64,000 nucleotides of DNA from Melastoma dodecandrum (taxonomy: Eukaryota > Streptophyta > Magnoliopsida > Myrtales > Melastomataceae), in assembly GCA_029817715.1 (NCBI GenBank), contig JARUPY010000538.1:9176001-9240000 (forward strand), written 5' to 3'. The stretch's first letter is position 1, and each line of letters starts with the position of its first letter. Positions 47,030-58,427 of this stretch are shown here, piece after piece. Under the pieces are notes generated by a model. It did not search any database. It worked only from the letters and a program-made list of their open reading frames with translations, and was not told the origin of the DNA. A program made the position numbers and the translations under genes.

Positions 47030-49440
47030 GAGTTATGAGATCAAAATCTTGTGCCTGAGAATGGGACGACATCTATTGCACTTGAGCATATGTGGGCCAT
47101 CTCTGTGCACTTGAGCATCTAGCCGAGGAGCAGGTCCCAGCCTACCCTTAACGTCTCGAGAAGTAAACTTGGTAGCATGGCTAGCCTGACCCTTAGATAT
47201 CTTAGAAATATCACTGCCCTTCTCAGTTGAAGCAGAGTCACTAGTAGGAGTGATCATAACGCTGTCAGCGGCAACGCGAGTTGTCAACTTTTGAGGCTTG
47301 ACAGATTCCTACTTTCCTTTGGCCATCCTTCCTTTGTCAAACGTCTTAGTGATGGGTTAGGAAGGGAAGCGCCAATGAATAACCCTTGGAGGTCCTCGAC
47401 GATTGATCCCCAAAGCGGTTTTCTCGACCGGAGTAAGATCGTACCTTGATTCGGCTTGGTGGGACTGAAGAAACTTCTTGAAAGTGGAACACTTATCCGT
47501 GGGATGGGTGTTATCTATATGCCACCAACAAATCTCATTCCTAACCTTTGAAGCTTGAACAGGGCATGAAACAACTCGATTCTTCAGGAGTCGTTTGAAC
47601 AAATTGTTGGCCACATAAGTTTCACTCGAAATGCGCGATTCCTGCAAGGCAGAATCAACAACATCAATTACGTTTACTTCAAAAGTATGTACCTCATAAT
47701 CAATGAAAAGTTTGTTGTCGGAGGAAGTAGCTTCATCTAAGTCCTTAAAACAAAGGCCTTTAGACTCAATCATGTCCTAAATGAGATTCCTAAAAGTTAA
47801 GCAATCGCAGGTCGCATGTATGCAGGATCCATGCCACTTGCAATAACTCTTCTTCTTTTTCTTATCAGTTTGTGGCAATCGATGTCCAGGTTTAAGCTTG
47901 ATTCAACCTCGATCTTTGAGCCAATCGAAGATCTCATCCGCCTTATCCACATCAAATTAATACTTGTGCTCTTCATTCGATATTTCGGAACCCTTCTCTT
48001 TAAAGTTCCTTTAGGCGAAAACACTAAAGACAGTCGACTCTCCTTTGATAAATTTAGCCATGTCTACTTCGATCAGGGTAATTTCGACTTGCCATGCTAA
48101 TTGGCCTTTCGATTCTTCCCTTAAGAAGCTTTCGTACTTAGTGGCTCTTTGGGCGAGATCATACAAATCTTTGAATCTTTCTCGTTGGATCTTTTACCAA
48201 ATCCGAATATCCAGAGCATCCTGTGCTATTTCCACAACTTCCTCCTCGATAACATAAGTCTTACATCTACGTCGAGCCTCCCGAAACCATTGCAAGAACA
48301 CTGCCACCAACTCTCAAAGTTGTTGCCTCATTCGAGTTAACTCGGCTATGGTATTAGTTGAATCCAACGTAGCAAACGTCTACATGAATTGCTTTTGTAT
48401 TTCTTGCCAATTTTGGATCAAGTTGGCAGGCAGGTGAATGTACCAATGGAACGAGGAACCGGTTAAAGAGTTAGGGATTAGCTGAAGTTCAAAAAATAAT
48501 CATTGGAAGCTTTACAAGCCTGGTAGATGAATTGAGCCACGTATTCTGTTAGCGTAATATCATCCTCTAGAAAATTTGGTGAAGAGTAATCCTTGTCGAT
48601 ATAATCAGGATAAGGTATCTTATAAAAGTTCACCTATTCTCTTCACATTACACTAGGAACAATCTACTCTACCAATCATGTAACATAATCCCTAAAATCG
48701 GCAGGTTCGGGCTGCATCGCGGGAGCCCTACGAATATCTCATTCAAAGGGCCTTTCCCTCTCGAATTGGGTCTTTTCCTACCGAAAGTTTGCCTTTCCCC
48801 ATTGGCAGCGGAACGTTCCCAAGGAACTTCTTCAGAAAGGTTCCTTCTCATTGGGACATCTGCAGGGGGAATCCTTTCAGCATCTTCGACTATCGATCGA
48901 GCGTAGAAACTCTCTCGTCGACGATGGGGCAGCGCATAAGTAGTTGGTCTATATTCACCCTCATTGTCACCATCAAAGTTTTGTGCCAAATGCTGACCAC
49001 GCAAAACTAGAGTATAGGGCCCTTTAGTTTCCTATGGGGTCCTAGGCCAACTTGTTCCAATATAATATTCATCACTTGGTTGAAAATTTCCTTGACCCAA
49101 ATTTGTATCAAAACCAACTCTACGATTTCCTTCCAAAATAGCTCTTCTAAACACAGTGACTCGAGAATATTTGTCAATTCTTTCAGTCAAGCCCTATACT
49201 TGCATATTCAATAAATTCTCCTACACTTGCATTCTCAAAATCGCATCAATAATGACGGTTCCTGGAGAATTATGACGATCAGATCGTGCGATAGGAGGAT
49301 CTCGCAGATTTTCCTGGAACATTCTATTGCCCATTCCCGGGATCACTAACAAGGTTGGTCTGATAACCCGCAATATTTGTTTCAGAATCTTTACGATTTG
49401 TAGCCATTCTCGTTACACTTTGAGTCCTTGGCATTCCACG
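47030..49440 (-). pseudogene. Element C gag (broken)
   Basis: 49004-48669 is the N-terminal third (RRESFYARSIVEDAERIPPA and downstream). The capsid core between 48660 and 48020 is readable only in pieces (WYIHLPAN-like near 48430). 47773-47357 is open and carries NEICWWHIDNTHPTDKCSTF, a CX2HX4HX4C motif also complete in element B. 47287-47033 is a Ser/Lys-rich tail. Frameshifts near 47780, 48020 and 48660 prevent translation as one protein. Confidence 0.8.
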
Positions 49441-49464
49441 GTTTAACATGAAACTCGTTTTCGA

Positions 49465-49482
49465 CTCCCACTATGGTCGCCA
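49465..49482 (-). other. Element C primer-binding-like site
   Basis: The minus strand reads TGGCGACCATAGTGGGAG six bases inside the 5' LTR edge, one base different from element B's site. Confidence 0.75.
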
Positions 49483-49488
49483 AAAACG

Positions 49489-50039
49489 TGTTTGCAGACG
49501 AAACGCGTTGCGATATAACGGGGACTAACATAGAGTAAAATAATTATGGTCGCCATGACTTTTAAACGACCAATAATGTAAAGAGCAAGCACAAAATTAC
49601 GTAAATAATAACACTTACTTCCATTTATGGGAAACAAGATTATAGGGAGACAACAAAGCAGCCATTTAGGGTCTTTGAATGATTATTGTGAGTTTATTAC
49701 AGAAGACTGACCACATATTTACATTAACACTTGATCATATCCAGACAATAACAGCTAATAAAATCGCTAATACAACTGCTAACATACTAATTGTACTCCA
49801 TATGCTTCGATTATGACCCGTGGAGGCTCCGGCAGCAAATTGAATATGTCTTTAATCTTCAACTCGAACTCTTCCTTCGGTAGTTACTTCCTTCGACAGA
49901 GTCTCGATCGAAAGTCACCTTGTCTGTACATCGACGTATCCTGCCCTGCTTCGATGGGCATGAACTTAGATCAGGTGCTCCTTCAACTGCATATGACATT
50001 GCCATCATTGAAGCCCAAAATGGCTTTACTGTGTAAACA
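49489..50039 (-). repeat. Element C 5' LTR
   Basis: 551 bp, from TGTTTGCAGACG to GTGTAAACA. It is aligned to 32751-33349 but with many substitutions and indels. The TATA box position (49716-49723) reads TGTAAATA on the minus strand instead of TATAAATA in the 3' LTR, so promoter strength is probably reduced. Confidence 0.85.
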
Positions 50040-50365
50040 CAGTCATGGGAGATTAGTGTAAGGAGAGTATCTCCACACTTAAATTTTGTCGTCGGACATA
50101 GATAAGGAGACGGAGAAGGAGAAGAAGCCAAGAAGCCATATGCCACGGAGGGGCCATGGGGCCACTTGGTGCTTCATGAATAGAAGCCCATATATTATAA
50201 CAAAGGGTAATAGTGTAATAGCCTATTATTGGTTGTTAGTGGGGTTGTATAAAAATAGATGCGAACTTTTGTGGTGGGTGTGTTTTGTAGAATTTAAAAA
50301 CGAAATTTAGTTTTCATGGAAACTAAAGTTTGCTGTCTCTGAACGACATCCTCATCAAGCTTTTA

Positions 50366-50377
50366 TGGTATTAGAGC
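50366..50377 (+). other. Copia primer-binding site
   Basis: TGGTATTAGAGC, one mismatch from the initiator-Met tRNA complement, directly after the presumed LTR end. Confidence 0.8.
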
Positions 50378-50399
50378 ACAAGATAATGTGACGAACATG

Positions 50400-51420
50400 T
50401 CGCAGGGACGACTGATGAGCGTTGAGGGATTGGACAACCCACAACCACCCCCCACTTCATCAATATAGCCGATCTGCATGAAGCAGCTATCGTTTCCCTT
50501 AAAGTCACATAAGGAAATTATGCCTAATGGCTCGAGTCTTCTGAACTCATACTCTCAATCAAGAACAATATGAGCTTCGTGGATGGCACAATTGTGAGGC
50601 TAGAAAGCGGTAGCAGTATATATACAACATGAAGGCGTTGTGACAACCTCGTAAGTCATGGTTGTAGAGGTTTGTATTCATATCCATAGCTTCGCCAATA
50701 TTTAACCTAGATATAACAAAATTGACGTGGGATGAGTTACTGGAATAGTATAGAGAACCATACGTGTGGTATGTCAATTACAGCTACAAAATCATGGATT
50801 AGTGGGGTAAAAGATCTATTTTTAAATTTTTATATTGAGGTGTTGTCTATTTTGCGAGAATTACAGAGATATCGTCCAATCCATGTAGTGATTACAAGAA
50901 ATGTGATTGTGGGTGGGAGAAGCTATATTCTAAACAACAACAGAAAGATATGGTGTTTAAATTCGTCAACGAGCTGAGTTCAGAATATGGGGCTTTGAGA
51001 ACTCAAATCATGTTGAGGAGACATGTTCCTACTTTAGGAGAGGCTTACAATATTGTTCAAAGGGAACAAGTCCATCAGAATGCGAGAGTTGAAGATCAAG
51101 CATTTTTTAGCAATTCGTTGACAGCTATAATGTAGAAGACAAACCAGAATTTGGTAAGAGAGTATATAAATAAGCAGTGCTGAGAAGGCGAAATTTAGAA
51201 GAGAGTTATTTTGTGAAAATTGCAACAAGAAGGGTTACCTTAAGGACAATCATTACTTCTTTGTTGAATTTTCCCTCAATCTAAAAAGACGAAGGGGAGG
51301 AAGACGTGTCCTACTGCAACAAGGAGGTGTGACAATTGGAAAGAAAATCAACGTTGCAGTTGTCGAAGACAAATAGGACATATATTAGCAATCCTACATT
51401 TGAAAGAGCAGCAAATGTAG
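50400..51420 (+). pseudogene. Copia gag (broken)
   Basis: The best segment, 50900-51135, reads CDCGWEKLYSKQQQKDMVFK and then FVNELSSEYGALRTQIML, with VPTLGEAYNIVQREQ following. This is the conserved end of Copia gag. A zinc knuckle near 51215-51270 reads CENCNKKGYLKDNHYF, where the canonical His is Tyr and the last Cys is His. The upstream part to 50400 is degenerate. Confidence 0.8.
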
Positions 51421-51559
51421 AAGCTAATGGCTCTACTAAGTGTGGCAGATCCTAACCAAACTACAAATGTGGTCAACCAGAGCCATAACACATTCGCCCA
51501 CCATGAATAACCTAATCCTCAATTCTTCTCGAATACCCTTTTTCCTTCACTTCTAAAGC

Positions 51560-52860
51560 CATTTGGGCAAAACATAACATCTGAATCCTTGATACTGGAG
51601 CAACTGACCAGTTGTCTCAAACTTAGATTGTTTGTATTCCTACTCCAAATTAACAACAGTCTGCAAATTCAACTTCCAAATAATAAAAAGTTCTAGCCAC
51701 ACATATATGGGACATTAACTCATTGGTAAACTATTCCTTGAAACAGCACTCTATGTTCCATCTTTCTTATTTAATCTCATTGCCATTGGGAAACTCACTT
51801 CTAGAAACATCATTTGCTACTTTTTCACACAATTGGTGTAACATAGAAGACATGAAAAGATGGATGGCAATTGGATTTACTGAAAAATGGGCAGATTATA
51901 TGTCCTCCAGCAAGTAAATGGTGAAGCGGACATGAAAACAGCTTCTCAAGTCAGAAATCATGTTCATTCATCATGTGAAAATGCGCTTGTGCATACCGTT
52001 GTTGCTATTAAATATCACACTACTTTAGACAACTTTTACTTGTGGCATTACAAACTAGGACATGCTCGAGTGGACAAAATCTCTCTTCTGCAATCGATAG
52101 ATACGTCTATTGTGATGTTGGCACACAATGCATGCACAATATGTCATAAAGCTAAGCAAAAGCTCTAAGTTTTTCCAATAAGAAAAATACAAACTGAAAA
52201 CCCTTTGAGTTGTTGCACAATGATGTATGGGCCCCTATTATGCGATTGCATCAAGAGGATACCGTTATTTTTTAACTAGTGTAGATGACTACACAAGAAT
52301 GAATTGGATCTTCCTAATGTGTCAAAAACATAAGTAAAAGATTTGTTACAGCAGTTTCATACTTTCATTGGCACACAATTTTTAGAAAAGATCAAAGCAA
52401 TAAGAAGTGATAATGCCCAACGAATTCAGCATGCCGAGTTTTTACATTTCACATGGAATCATTCATAAGACATCATACATCGCCACTCTACAACAAAATG
52501 GAATGTCAAACACCCTCATTTGCTACAAGTAGAACCTTGTTGTTCTAGGCTAAGTTACCACTCATGTTTTTGGACTATGACCTTCTCACAGCAGCGCACA
52601 TCATTAGCAAGTTACCATGTGTTTCATTGCCTCACAAATCACCATTTGAATTGCTTTTTCTCCGAACACCTTCATACTAGTAATTTCGTGTGTTTGGGTC
52701 TTTTCCTATGCATGCAAGCTTGTCCAATGGAGGAAGAAGCTAGATAAACATGCTAGGAAATATATCTTTATTGGCTATCCATTTGGCATTAAGGGATATT
52801 ATCTATATGAGCTCCTCACAAGGAAAATTTTTATCTCAAGAGATGTCATTTTTTATGAGT
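51560..52860 (+). pseudogene. Copia protease and integrase (broken)
   Basis: The protease active site ILDTGATDQ lies near 51590-51610, with the expected Trp before ILD changed to a stop. A GAG-pre-integrase domain follows at 51887-52168 (LYVLQQVNG, then LWHYKLGHARVDKI, ending in a CTIC zinc pair). The integrase core at 52200-52700 shows HNDVWAP, then SVDDYTRMNWIFL and IIHKTSYIATLQQNGMSN, followed by KHARKYIFIGYPFGIKGY. Frameshifts and stops are frequent. No reverse transcriptase motif is seen before the truncation. Confidence 0.85.
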
Positions 52861-53165
52861 CCATGTTTTTTATGCCGATGCACATGAGTCACAAGCTTCA
52901 CATCATCCTTTAGTTGGACAATTGCATGATCAAGCCGTATTCACTGACCTAGTTTCATCCTTGCACACTCATAAACCCCCCATCACTTTCCCATATGTTG
53001 TGCATGAAGATAGTGCATCACATGTTTCAATACGAGAGGAAGCACTCAACAAAGGAGGCTTCCCACATACTTTCAACACAATCATCATAGTTTATCCAAT
53101 CAATCAACGAGTCCTGATTCAGCAGGTCCGTCCATTTTTTCTCTTCCTCTGCCTAATATCCTATT

Positions 53166-53559
53166 GAGCCAAATTTGGGTAAAAGTTCAAAAGGTTCTAT
53201 CTAAACCTAAACACAAGAGCCCCATTTATAGAAGACCTAAAGTGGGCTAACCCTAAATCCCAATTAAGCCCAAATGGATAAAACCAAAAGCAAATTAAAA
53301 ACAAATCCAACTTTCTTTATTTAAAGAGTGTGGACCGAAATCGGCTGGGCCCGTCTTGAAGTGTTCTCGAGTTCCCCGGTCTCGAGTTCCCCCTGAAGAG
53401 TTCTGTTCTCGAAACGCCCCTTCCGCTCGACCTCGAGAAGAACTCCAGTCTTCTCAAGTTGACGAATCAACTCGACAACTTCAACAGCGTGAAGGCGCTC
53501 CTCATCTCGAGCGTTTCATTCGAATTAACCTCGACTCGGCCTTGCTCAACCAACTGGCA
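53166..53559 (-). repeat. Truncated LTR of the G2 family, inverted
   Basis: The reverse complement matches the first two-thirds of the G2 5' LTR at 58428-58760: starts TGCCAGTTGG / TGTGGGTTGG, and shared GAACCTTTTGAA, CCCAAATTTG and a TATA-like CTATAAAT (minus strand, near 53235). It ends about 280 bp short, close to the transcription start area. No G2 coding sequence adjoins it. Confidence 0.75.
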
Positions 53560-54000
53560 TAAGAAGAAATAGACTCTCTGATTGCTTTTTCGTTTTCGTT
53601 CTTCTTTTGTTAATTTACGTTCAAAATCTAGCAAAGGCATCTAGATACGACCTTCATGGAGAGTTCTAACCCCCGAAATTATGATCCGAACTAAGCCCTT
53701 TCATGCAGCTATTGAATCTTGTCTCCATTCGATTCGAGTTGCCCCCCATCAACATTGATGTTTTACGTCCTCAACGACCAGCAAACCGTACCACCAATTA
53801 TGGATGCACAAACCATAACCTTGGTTGCACTCCATTGGTCACGAAATATTTCATTCTCTCTAGAATACGTATTTCAGGCTCTGTCGTGGCTGGAAGTCTT
53901 GGAAACATGCGGTGGTAACAGGGTATAGAGAGCGCTAATGACTAGAATATTTCCTTTCCTCTTTGCATGAATTCCTAATTGCCCGAATGTCCCAATTATG
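53560..54000. other. Left target flank of the hAT element
   Basis: No gene recognised. Short plus-strand ORFs (53703-53928) have no known similarity. This sequence continues at 57295 after removal of the hAT element. Confidence 0.4.
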
Positions 54001-54008
54001 GTTGGGCT

Positions 54009-54140
54009 TAGGGGCGAGCATAGGTTCCGGGTAAAACCGGGAACCTGTCGGAACCGGCACCATAGGGTCGGTGTCAGTACAGGTTCTCGAATGGATCGGG
54101 TAGGTTCTAGGTTCTAAATTTTACAAAATCGGCGGTACCA
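54009..54140 (+). repeat. hAT left terminal and subterminal repeats
   Basis: After the 11-bp terminal repeat there are repeated GGTTCC/GGAACC words and a block GGGTAGGTTCTAGGTTCTAA (near 54100). That block recurs in the same orientation near 57190 at the right end. Such clusters are typical binding sites for hAT transposases. Confidence 0.8.
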
Positions 54141-54193
54141 AGTACGGTTCCAGGTTCTCCCCCTGGAACCAACTCGGAGAACCTGGAACCTAA

Positions 54194-54290
54194 CCTAAAT
54201 ATTACCCAACCCAATATCCTACCCTAAATTTTACCCAACCCAATAACCTACCCTAAATTTTACCCAACCCAATAACCTAAATTAAACTTT
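54194..54290 (+). repeat. 29-bp tandem repeat in the hAT 5' region
   Basis: CCTAAATTTTACCCAACCCA recurs with starts at 54194, 54223 and 54252, an exact 29-bp period over about three copies. Confidence 0.9.
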
Positions 54291-54690
54291 ACCCTACCCC
54301 AAACAATTGTCCCGGTTCTTAACCTTTCTATTCCCAGTCTCTCCCCCCTCTTCACAACGTCTTCATCAAATGGTTCCAGGGGTTACGGTTTCTTACGGTA
54401 AGTCAGCTCCTAATATGCTTTTTCCCTTCTTCCCCGCCTTGCCTTGTCAATTTTTATTTACAATTCTTTCTGGGTTATGATTTTTTGGAGGATTTTAGGG
54501 ATGGGTTAGGTTGATTGAGCCGTGGGTGTGAGAATACTTTCTTAAAATTTCCTTTTTTCTGAACATAGCCGGTTAGGGGGAGATTCTGTGGGGCTTGGAT
54601 TTTGATTTTGATGTAATTTGAGGCGTTGGTGCTCTGGATCATCTGTTTAATGATCTATTATTTGATTTGTTAGGTTGTTCGAATTAGAAG

Positions 54691-56881
54691 ATGAATCCCG
54701 ATTCTGACAACAATGAGGCTCAAACAACTAGTGTCAAGCGAACTTTAGCTTCAACAGCGGCCAATCTTCCTACTGCTCTTAAGGTAACAGGCAAACAAAA
54801 CATAAAGTCTAACGTTTGGGATCATTTTGCGAAAATTCTGAATGAGAAGACTCACAAGGCAGAAAATGTGAAGTGCATTTACTGTAACAATGTGTACAAG
54901 TATAATCCTAATTGGGGCACTTCAACGATGTGGAAGCATATTAATAGTTGTCGGAAGTTTCCTCATAATATGGATAAGCGACAAAAGATATTTACTAGCA
55001 GCAAATCAGAAGGATGCACAAGTCGTAATGTTATATCTACTTAGGTGCTTGATCAAGAACGTTGCAGAGATATGCTTGCTAAGATGATTATTGTCGATGA
55101 ACAACCTTTTTCACTTGTCGAGCATGAAGGTTTTCGCGCGTTTGTTAATGTTCTACAGCCTGCTTTCAAGCCTGTTTCTCGATTCACTGTTGCTAGAGAT
55201 TGCATGAAGATTTTCATAAGTGAGAAGATAGTGCTCAAAACTTTTATTGGCTCTTTGAATTCTCGAGTGGCATTTACAACTGATACATGGACTTCCAATC
55301 AGAACTTGAACTATTTATGTCTTACTGCTCATTTTATTGACAATGAATGGAAGTTGCATAAACGCATATTGAGTTTTGTGGTTATGTCTAGCCATAAAGG
55401 GAAGGAAATTGGCAGAATGGTTGAGAAGTGCATTATTGATTGGGGAATACAACATCGTATTTCTACTGTGACAGTTGACAATGCAAGCTCTAATGATGTT
55501 GCAGTGAAATACTTGAAAGATAAGCTCATTGAAAGCAACTCCTTGATCTTAGGCGGTGAGTTTTTTCACATGAGATGCACTGCACATATCTTGAATTTAA
55601 TTGTGAAGGATGGCTTGAGTGATGTTTGTGAATCTATAAGTCGAGTACGGAAGATGATTCGTTATATCCGGAGCTCTTCATCTAGATTTGATCATTTTCA
55701 AAAGTGTGTCGTGAAAGAAAGAATTCCACATAAAAGTTCAGTTTGCCTTGATGTGGTAACAAGATGGAACTCAACCTACTTGATGTTAGAGACTGCTGTG
55801 AAATTTAGGAAGGCATTTGAAAGATTAGAAGAAGACGATTTGTCAATGAGTGTTGAGCTCCAATATGATTTGCCAAATAGTGAAGATTGGTCGAACTTGG
55901 AAGTGATAATTAAATTTCTGAAGAAGTTTTATGATGCTACTAAGAGGTTGTCGGGTTCTTTGTATGTGACATCAAATTCCTATTTCGAAGAAGTAGTTAG
56001 TGTATTGACTGCTCTGAATGATTGGGCAAAGATAGAAAGGGATGTTCAACTTCAAATTATGTCACAAAAGATGAGGGAAAAGGTTGACAAGTACTTTGGC
56101 AGTATGGAGAATTGTAATATGATGGTCGTAATTGCTATTGTATTGGATCCACGCTACAAGTTGAATTTTGTCAAGTTTTGCTGCAAGAAAGTGTATCGTA
56201 ATGATTCGGAAGTGATTAACTTGATAGTTCAAAGGCTGAAGTTTGTTTTACAACGGTTATTTGAGTATTATGAGCATTCTTCTGCCACAGATATGCTTAA
56301 AAATGATGTGCTTTCTTGCAATAAAGTTGTGGAGCATATTGGATCAAGTAGTGGTTCTGCTTTGGATGATAGTTGTGAGATGTATGAGAATCTTCAAGAT
56401 GGCTACATGAGATACATGGAGGAAAAGTTGAATGTAGGAGGTAAATCTAAATTGGAGCGATACTTGGAAGACAAATGTGAAGAGTGTAAGGCTGATTTTG
56501 ATGTTTTAGGTTGGTGGAAAAGTAATGCCACAAAGTATTCCATTTTGCCTTGCATTGCGAGGGATATTTTAGCTATCCCCATATCAACGGTTGCTTCTGA
56601 ATCGGCTTTTAGTACGTCGGGCCGTGTGTTGGATTGCTACTGTAGTTCACTAACTCCTAAAGTTGTTGAGGTATTAATATGCGTTCAAGATTGGCTAAGA
56701 TCCCCTTTATCTCCTATTAATATAGAGGAGAACCTGGAAAATGCCGAAATATATGAACAAGGTATCTTAATTATTTCAATTTGAGTCATGATGTTTTTGT
56801 GTATCATTCGCTCACGTTTTGTTTACATGACTTGTTTATGCAGATTTTGCCGAAATTAATTCAGATATTACGAATGTTTGA
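54691..56881 (+). pseudogene. hAT transposase with one in-frame stop
   Basis: The transposase would cut and rejoin the element ends. From the ATG at 54691 one frame runs to 56784, broken only by TAG at 55042-55044; 117 codons precede it and 579 follow. Domains in order: BED zinc finger (WDHF, CIYC at residues 62-65, H83, C87); RNase H-like fold with FTTDTWTS and TVTVDNASSND, which carry the probable first two catalytic Asp residues; MRCTAHILNLIV; C-terminal dimerisation domain (WWKSNATKYSILPC, then STVASESAFSTSGRVL). Total length near 700 residues is normal for plant RICESLEEPER-like hAT proteins. A strong 5'UTR intron is suggested (GTAAGT at 54398, acceptor ending 54673). A second intron (56762-56843) would replace the last eight codons with a short exon ending at 56881. 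Confidence 0.93.
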
Positions 56882-57286
56882 AGGCTTTGAGCTTTGGAGA
56901 CGTTGATGGGGATTGAGCTTTGGAGGCGTTGTCGGATTGTTCTTAGCTCATTTTTGTTATGCGAACTTGTCGAGTTGGTCTTCATTTTGGGACAATTGAT
57001 TTGGTTTGTGGATATCTAGCATGTTTTTAGGACTTTTGGTTTGGCTAGTAGATACTTGGCATATTGGTACATAATTGGGATGAATCTCTGTATTCTCTGC
57101 TACTTTGGTATGTTAATTGCAAGTTCTAATAGAAGGCACTGGAACCGGAACCGGTAGATTGGTTCCTGGGTGGTTCTTTAAACTACTGGGTAGGTTCTAG
57201 GTTCTAAAATTACGGAACCGGCCATTACAGGGTAGGTTCCAGGTTCCACGTCCGGAACCTACCCACCCGGAACCTGCTCACCCCTA

Positions 57287-58427
57287 GTTGGGCTGATAAT
57301 GCCACTAAATATTTCGGGGGTTCATTTCTATGCAAACTTTTTATTGGTCCTGGAATTTCGTTAAACTTTTCTTTAATAGTCCAGCATTCAGAGGCCGAGA
57401 TCATCCGTTTCAGCTCGTTACATTGAAAACAAATCTTTTCATTAATCCTTTTGGGCCCTAAGTCATGAAATAAGCTTGTTTGGGCAGTTTGACAACTAGA
57501 AACCACTTGTATCATGGTTAAATTTTTTTATGAAATTTAATATTTTCTATGCCCATTTAGGAAATTATGGGTGAATTTCTTGTTGGAATCCAAATATTTT
57601 AGAAATTCCCTTTTTGATCCAATACTCGAAAAATATTTCCTAAAATTCACAATTACTCTTCTTTTTTCCTTATTTTAAATTATTTATCTGGTATTTGGGT
57701 CTTAACTTGTATTTTCAATAATATAAGCGTCGCATTTATTAAAAATTTTAATAAAATATCCTTGATAAATAATAACTAAAATCCCAAAAAAAAAACTTTT
57801 AAGCTCATTCTAATCAAATAAAAAGTATCAAATAAATTGATTTCCCTTATAAAATGCATTATTACATCTTACTCACATAGTCCTTTTGATCGAAAAAGAA
57901 ATCTGATTTATTTCGTACCCTTCGCTCAATGAGAAAATGGGTCAGATTCTACAGGATCAAACTCGTACCAAAATACGTTTAGTTTTGAAAAACAAATTGC
58001 GAATCGTCCTTAAAGTGCGGTTGGGAACCGCTTCACACAATTTACAAAGAAGAAGGGTTTCCCCCACCATGCCTTAGCTGCAACTGGGCAAAGTCGCGGT
58101 CAAGAATCGTGTCAATGACCCTCAACTTAGTTTCATGGTTTCGAACGAAGACAATCGGACATTAGGATAAATTTTTTCTAAGTATGCGAAAGACGTGGTT
58201 CCCAGCAGCGCCTTTTTATTAATGACGGAATACCCAACCACGCTATCACGCACATAGAAAAAATTTCTCCTAGTGTGCAAGTGCAGCGATCAGGAACCCC
58301 GACAATGAGTTGAGAGTCAAAGAGTCACACGGTTATAGTTTGGGAGTTTTGCAAACTCGAACTACAATCAGGAACTATGCCATTGCCCTCCCGAACTAGT
58401 GTCGTGATTGGGAATCGCGTCTTCTGA
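57287..58427. other. Right target flank of the hAT element and spacer
   Basis: Begins with the second target duplication copy. AT-rich between 57530 and 57860. No gene, terminal repeat or RNA feature is recognised. Confidence 0.4.

Larger units (their letters stand above)
32751..50039 (-). mobile_element. Element C: large Tat-type Gypsy retrotransposon with internal tandem array
   Basis: A 17.3-kb minus-strand element. From right to left it has the 5' LTR (49489-50039), primer-binding-like site, gag, a five-fold tandem repeat of the gag-protease junction, reverse transcriptase, an extra archaeal-type RNase H, integrase, an antisense accessory ORF, polypurine tract and 3' LTR (32751-33349). 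The extra RNase H and the antisense ORF after pol are known features of the Tat lineage (Retand, Grande, Ogre relatives). About 4.4 kb of its length is due to the four added repeat units. The LTRs are clearly diverged and I see no matching target duplication (CCATC on the left, CAGTC on the right). Confidence 0.85.
50040..53165 (+). mobile_element. Ty1/Copia retrotransposon, 3' truncated
   Basis: A plus-strand Copia element with a probable 5' LTR (within 50040-50365, TATA-like TGTATAAAAATAG near 50245), primer-binding site, gag, protease and integrase. Reverse transcriptase, RNase H and the 3' LTR are missing; the sequence ends against an inverted Gypsy LTR near 53165. The order protease, integrase and the DTGAT active site are typical of Copia. 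Confidence 0.85.
54009..57286 (+). mobile_element. hAT DNA transposon, structurally complete
   Basis: 3278 bp. Terminal inverted repeats are TAGGGGCGAGC (54009-54019) and its partner reading TAGGGGTGAGC on the minus strand (57276-57286). A perfect 8-bp target duplication GTTGGGCT lies at 54001-54008 and 57287-57294. An 8-bp duplication, TAGGG-type ends and a transposase with BED zinc finger and hAT dimerisation domain define the hAT superfamily. Subterminal regions are rich in GGTTCC/GGAACC. It carries one gene, disrupted by a single in-frame stop. Confidence 0.97.

Noticed and set aside
55042..55044. Programmed readthrough of the TAG in the hAT transposase
   Set aside because: The context after the stop (GTG CTT) is not a known plant readthrough signal, so a simple nonsense mutation is the more economical reading.
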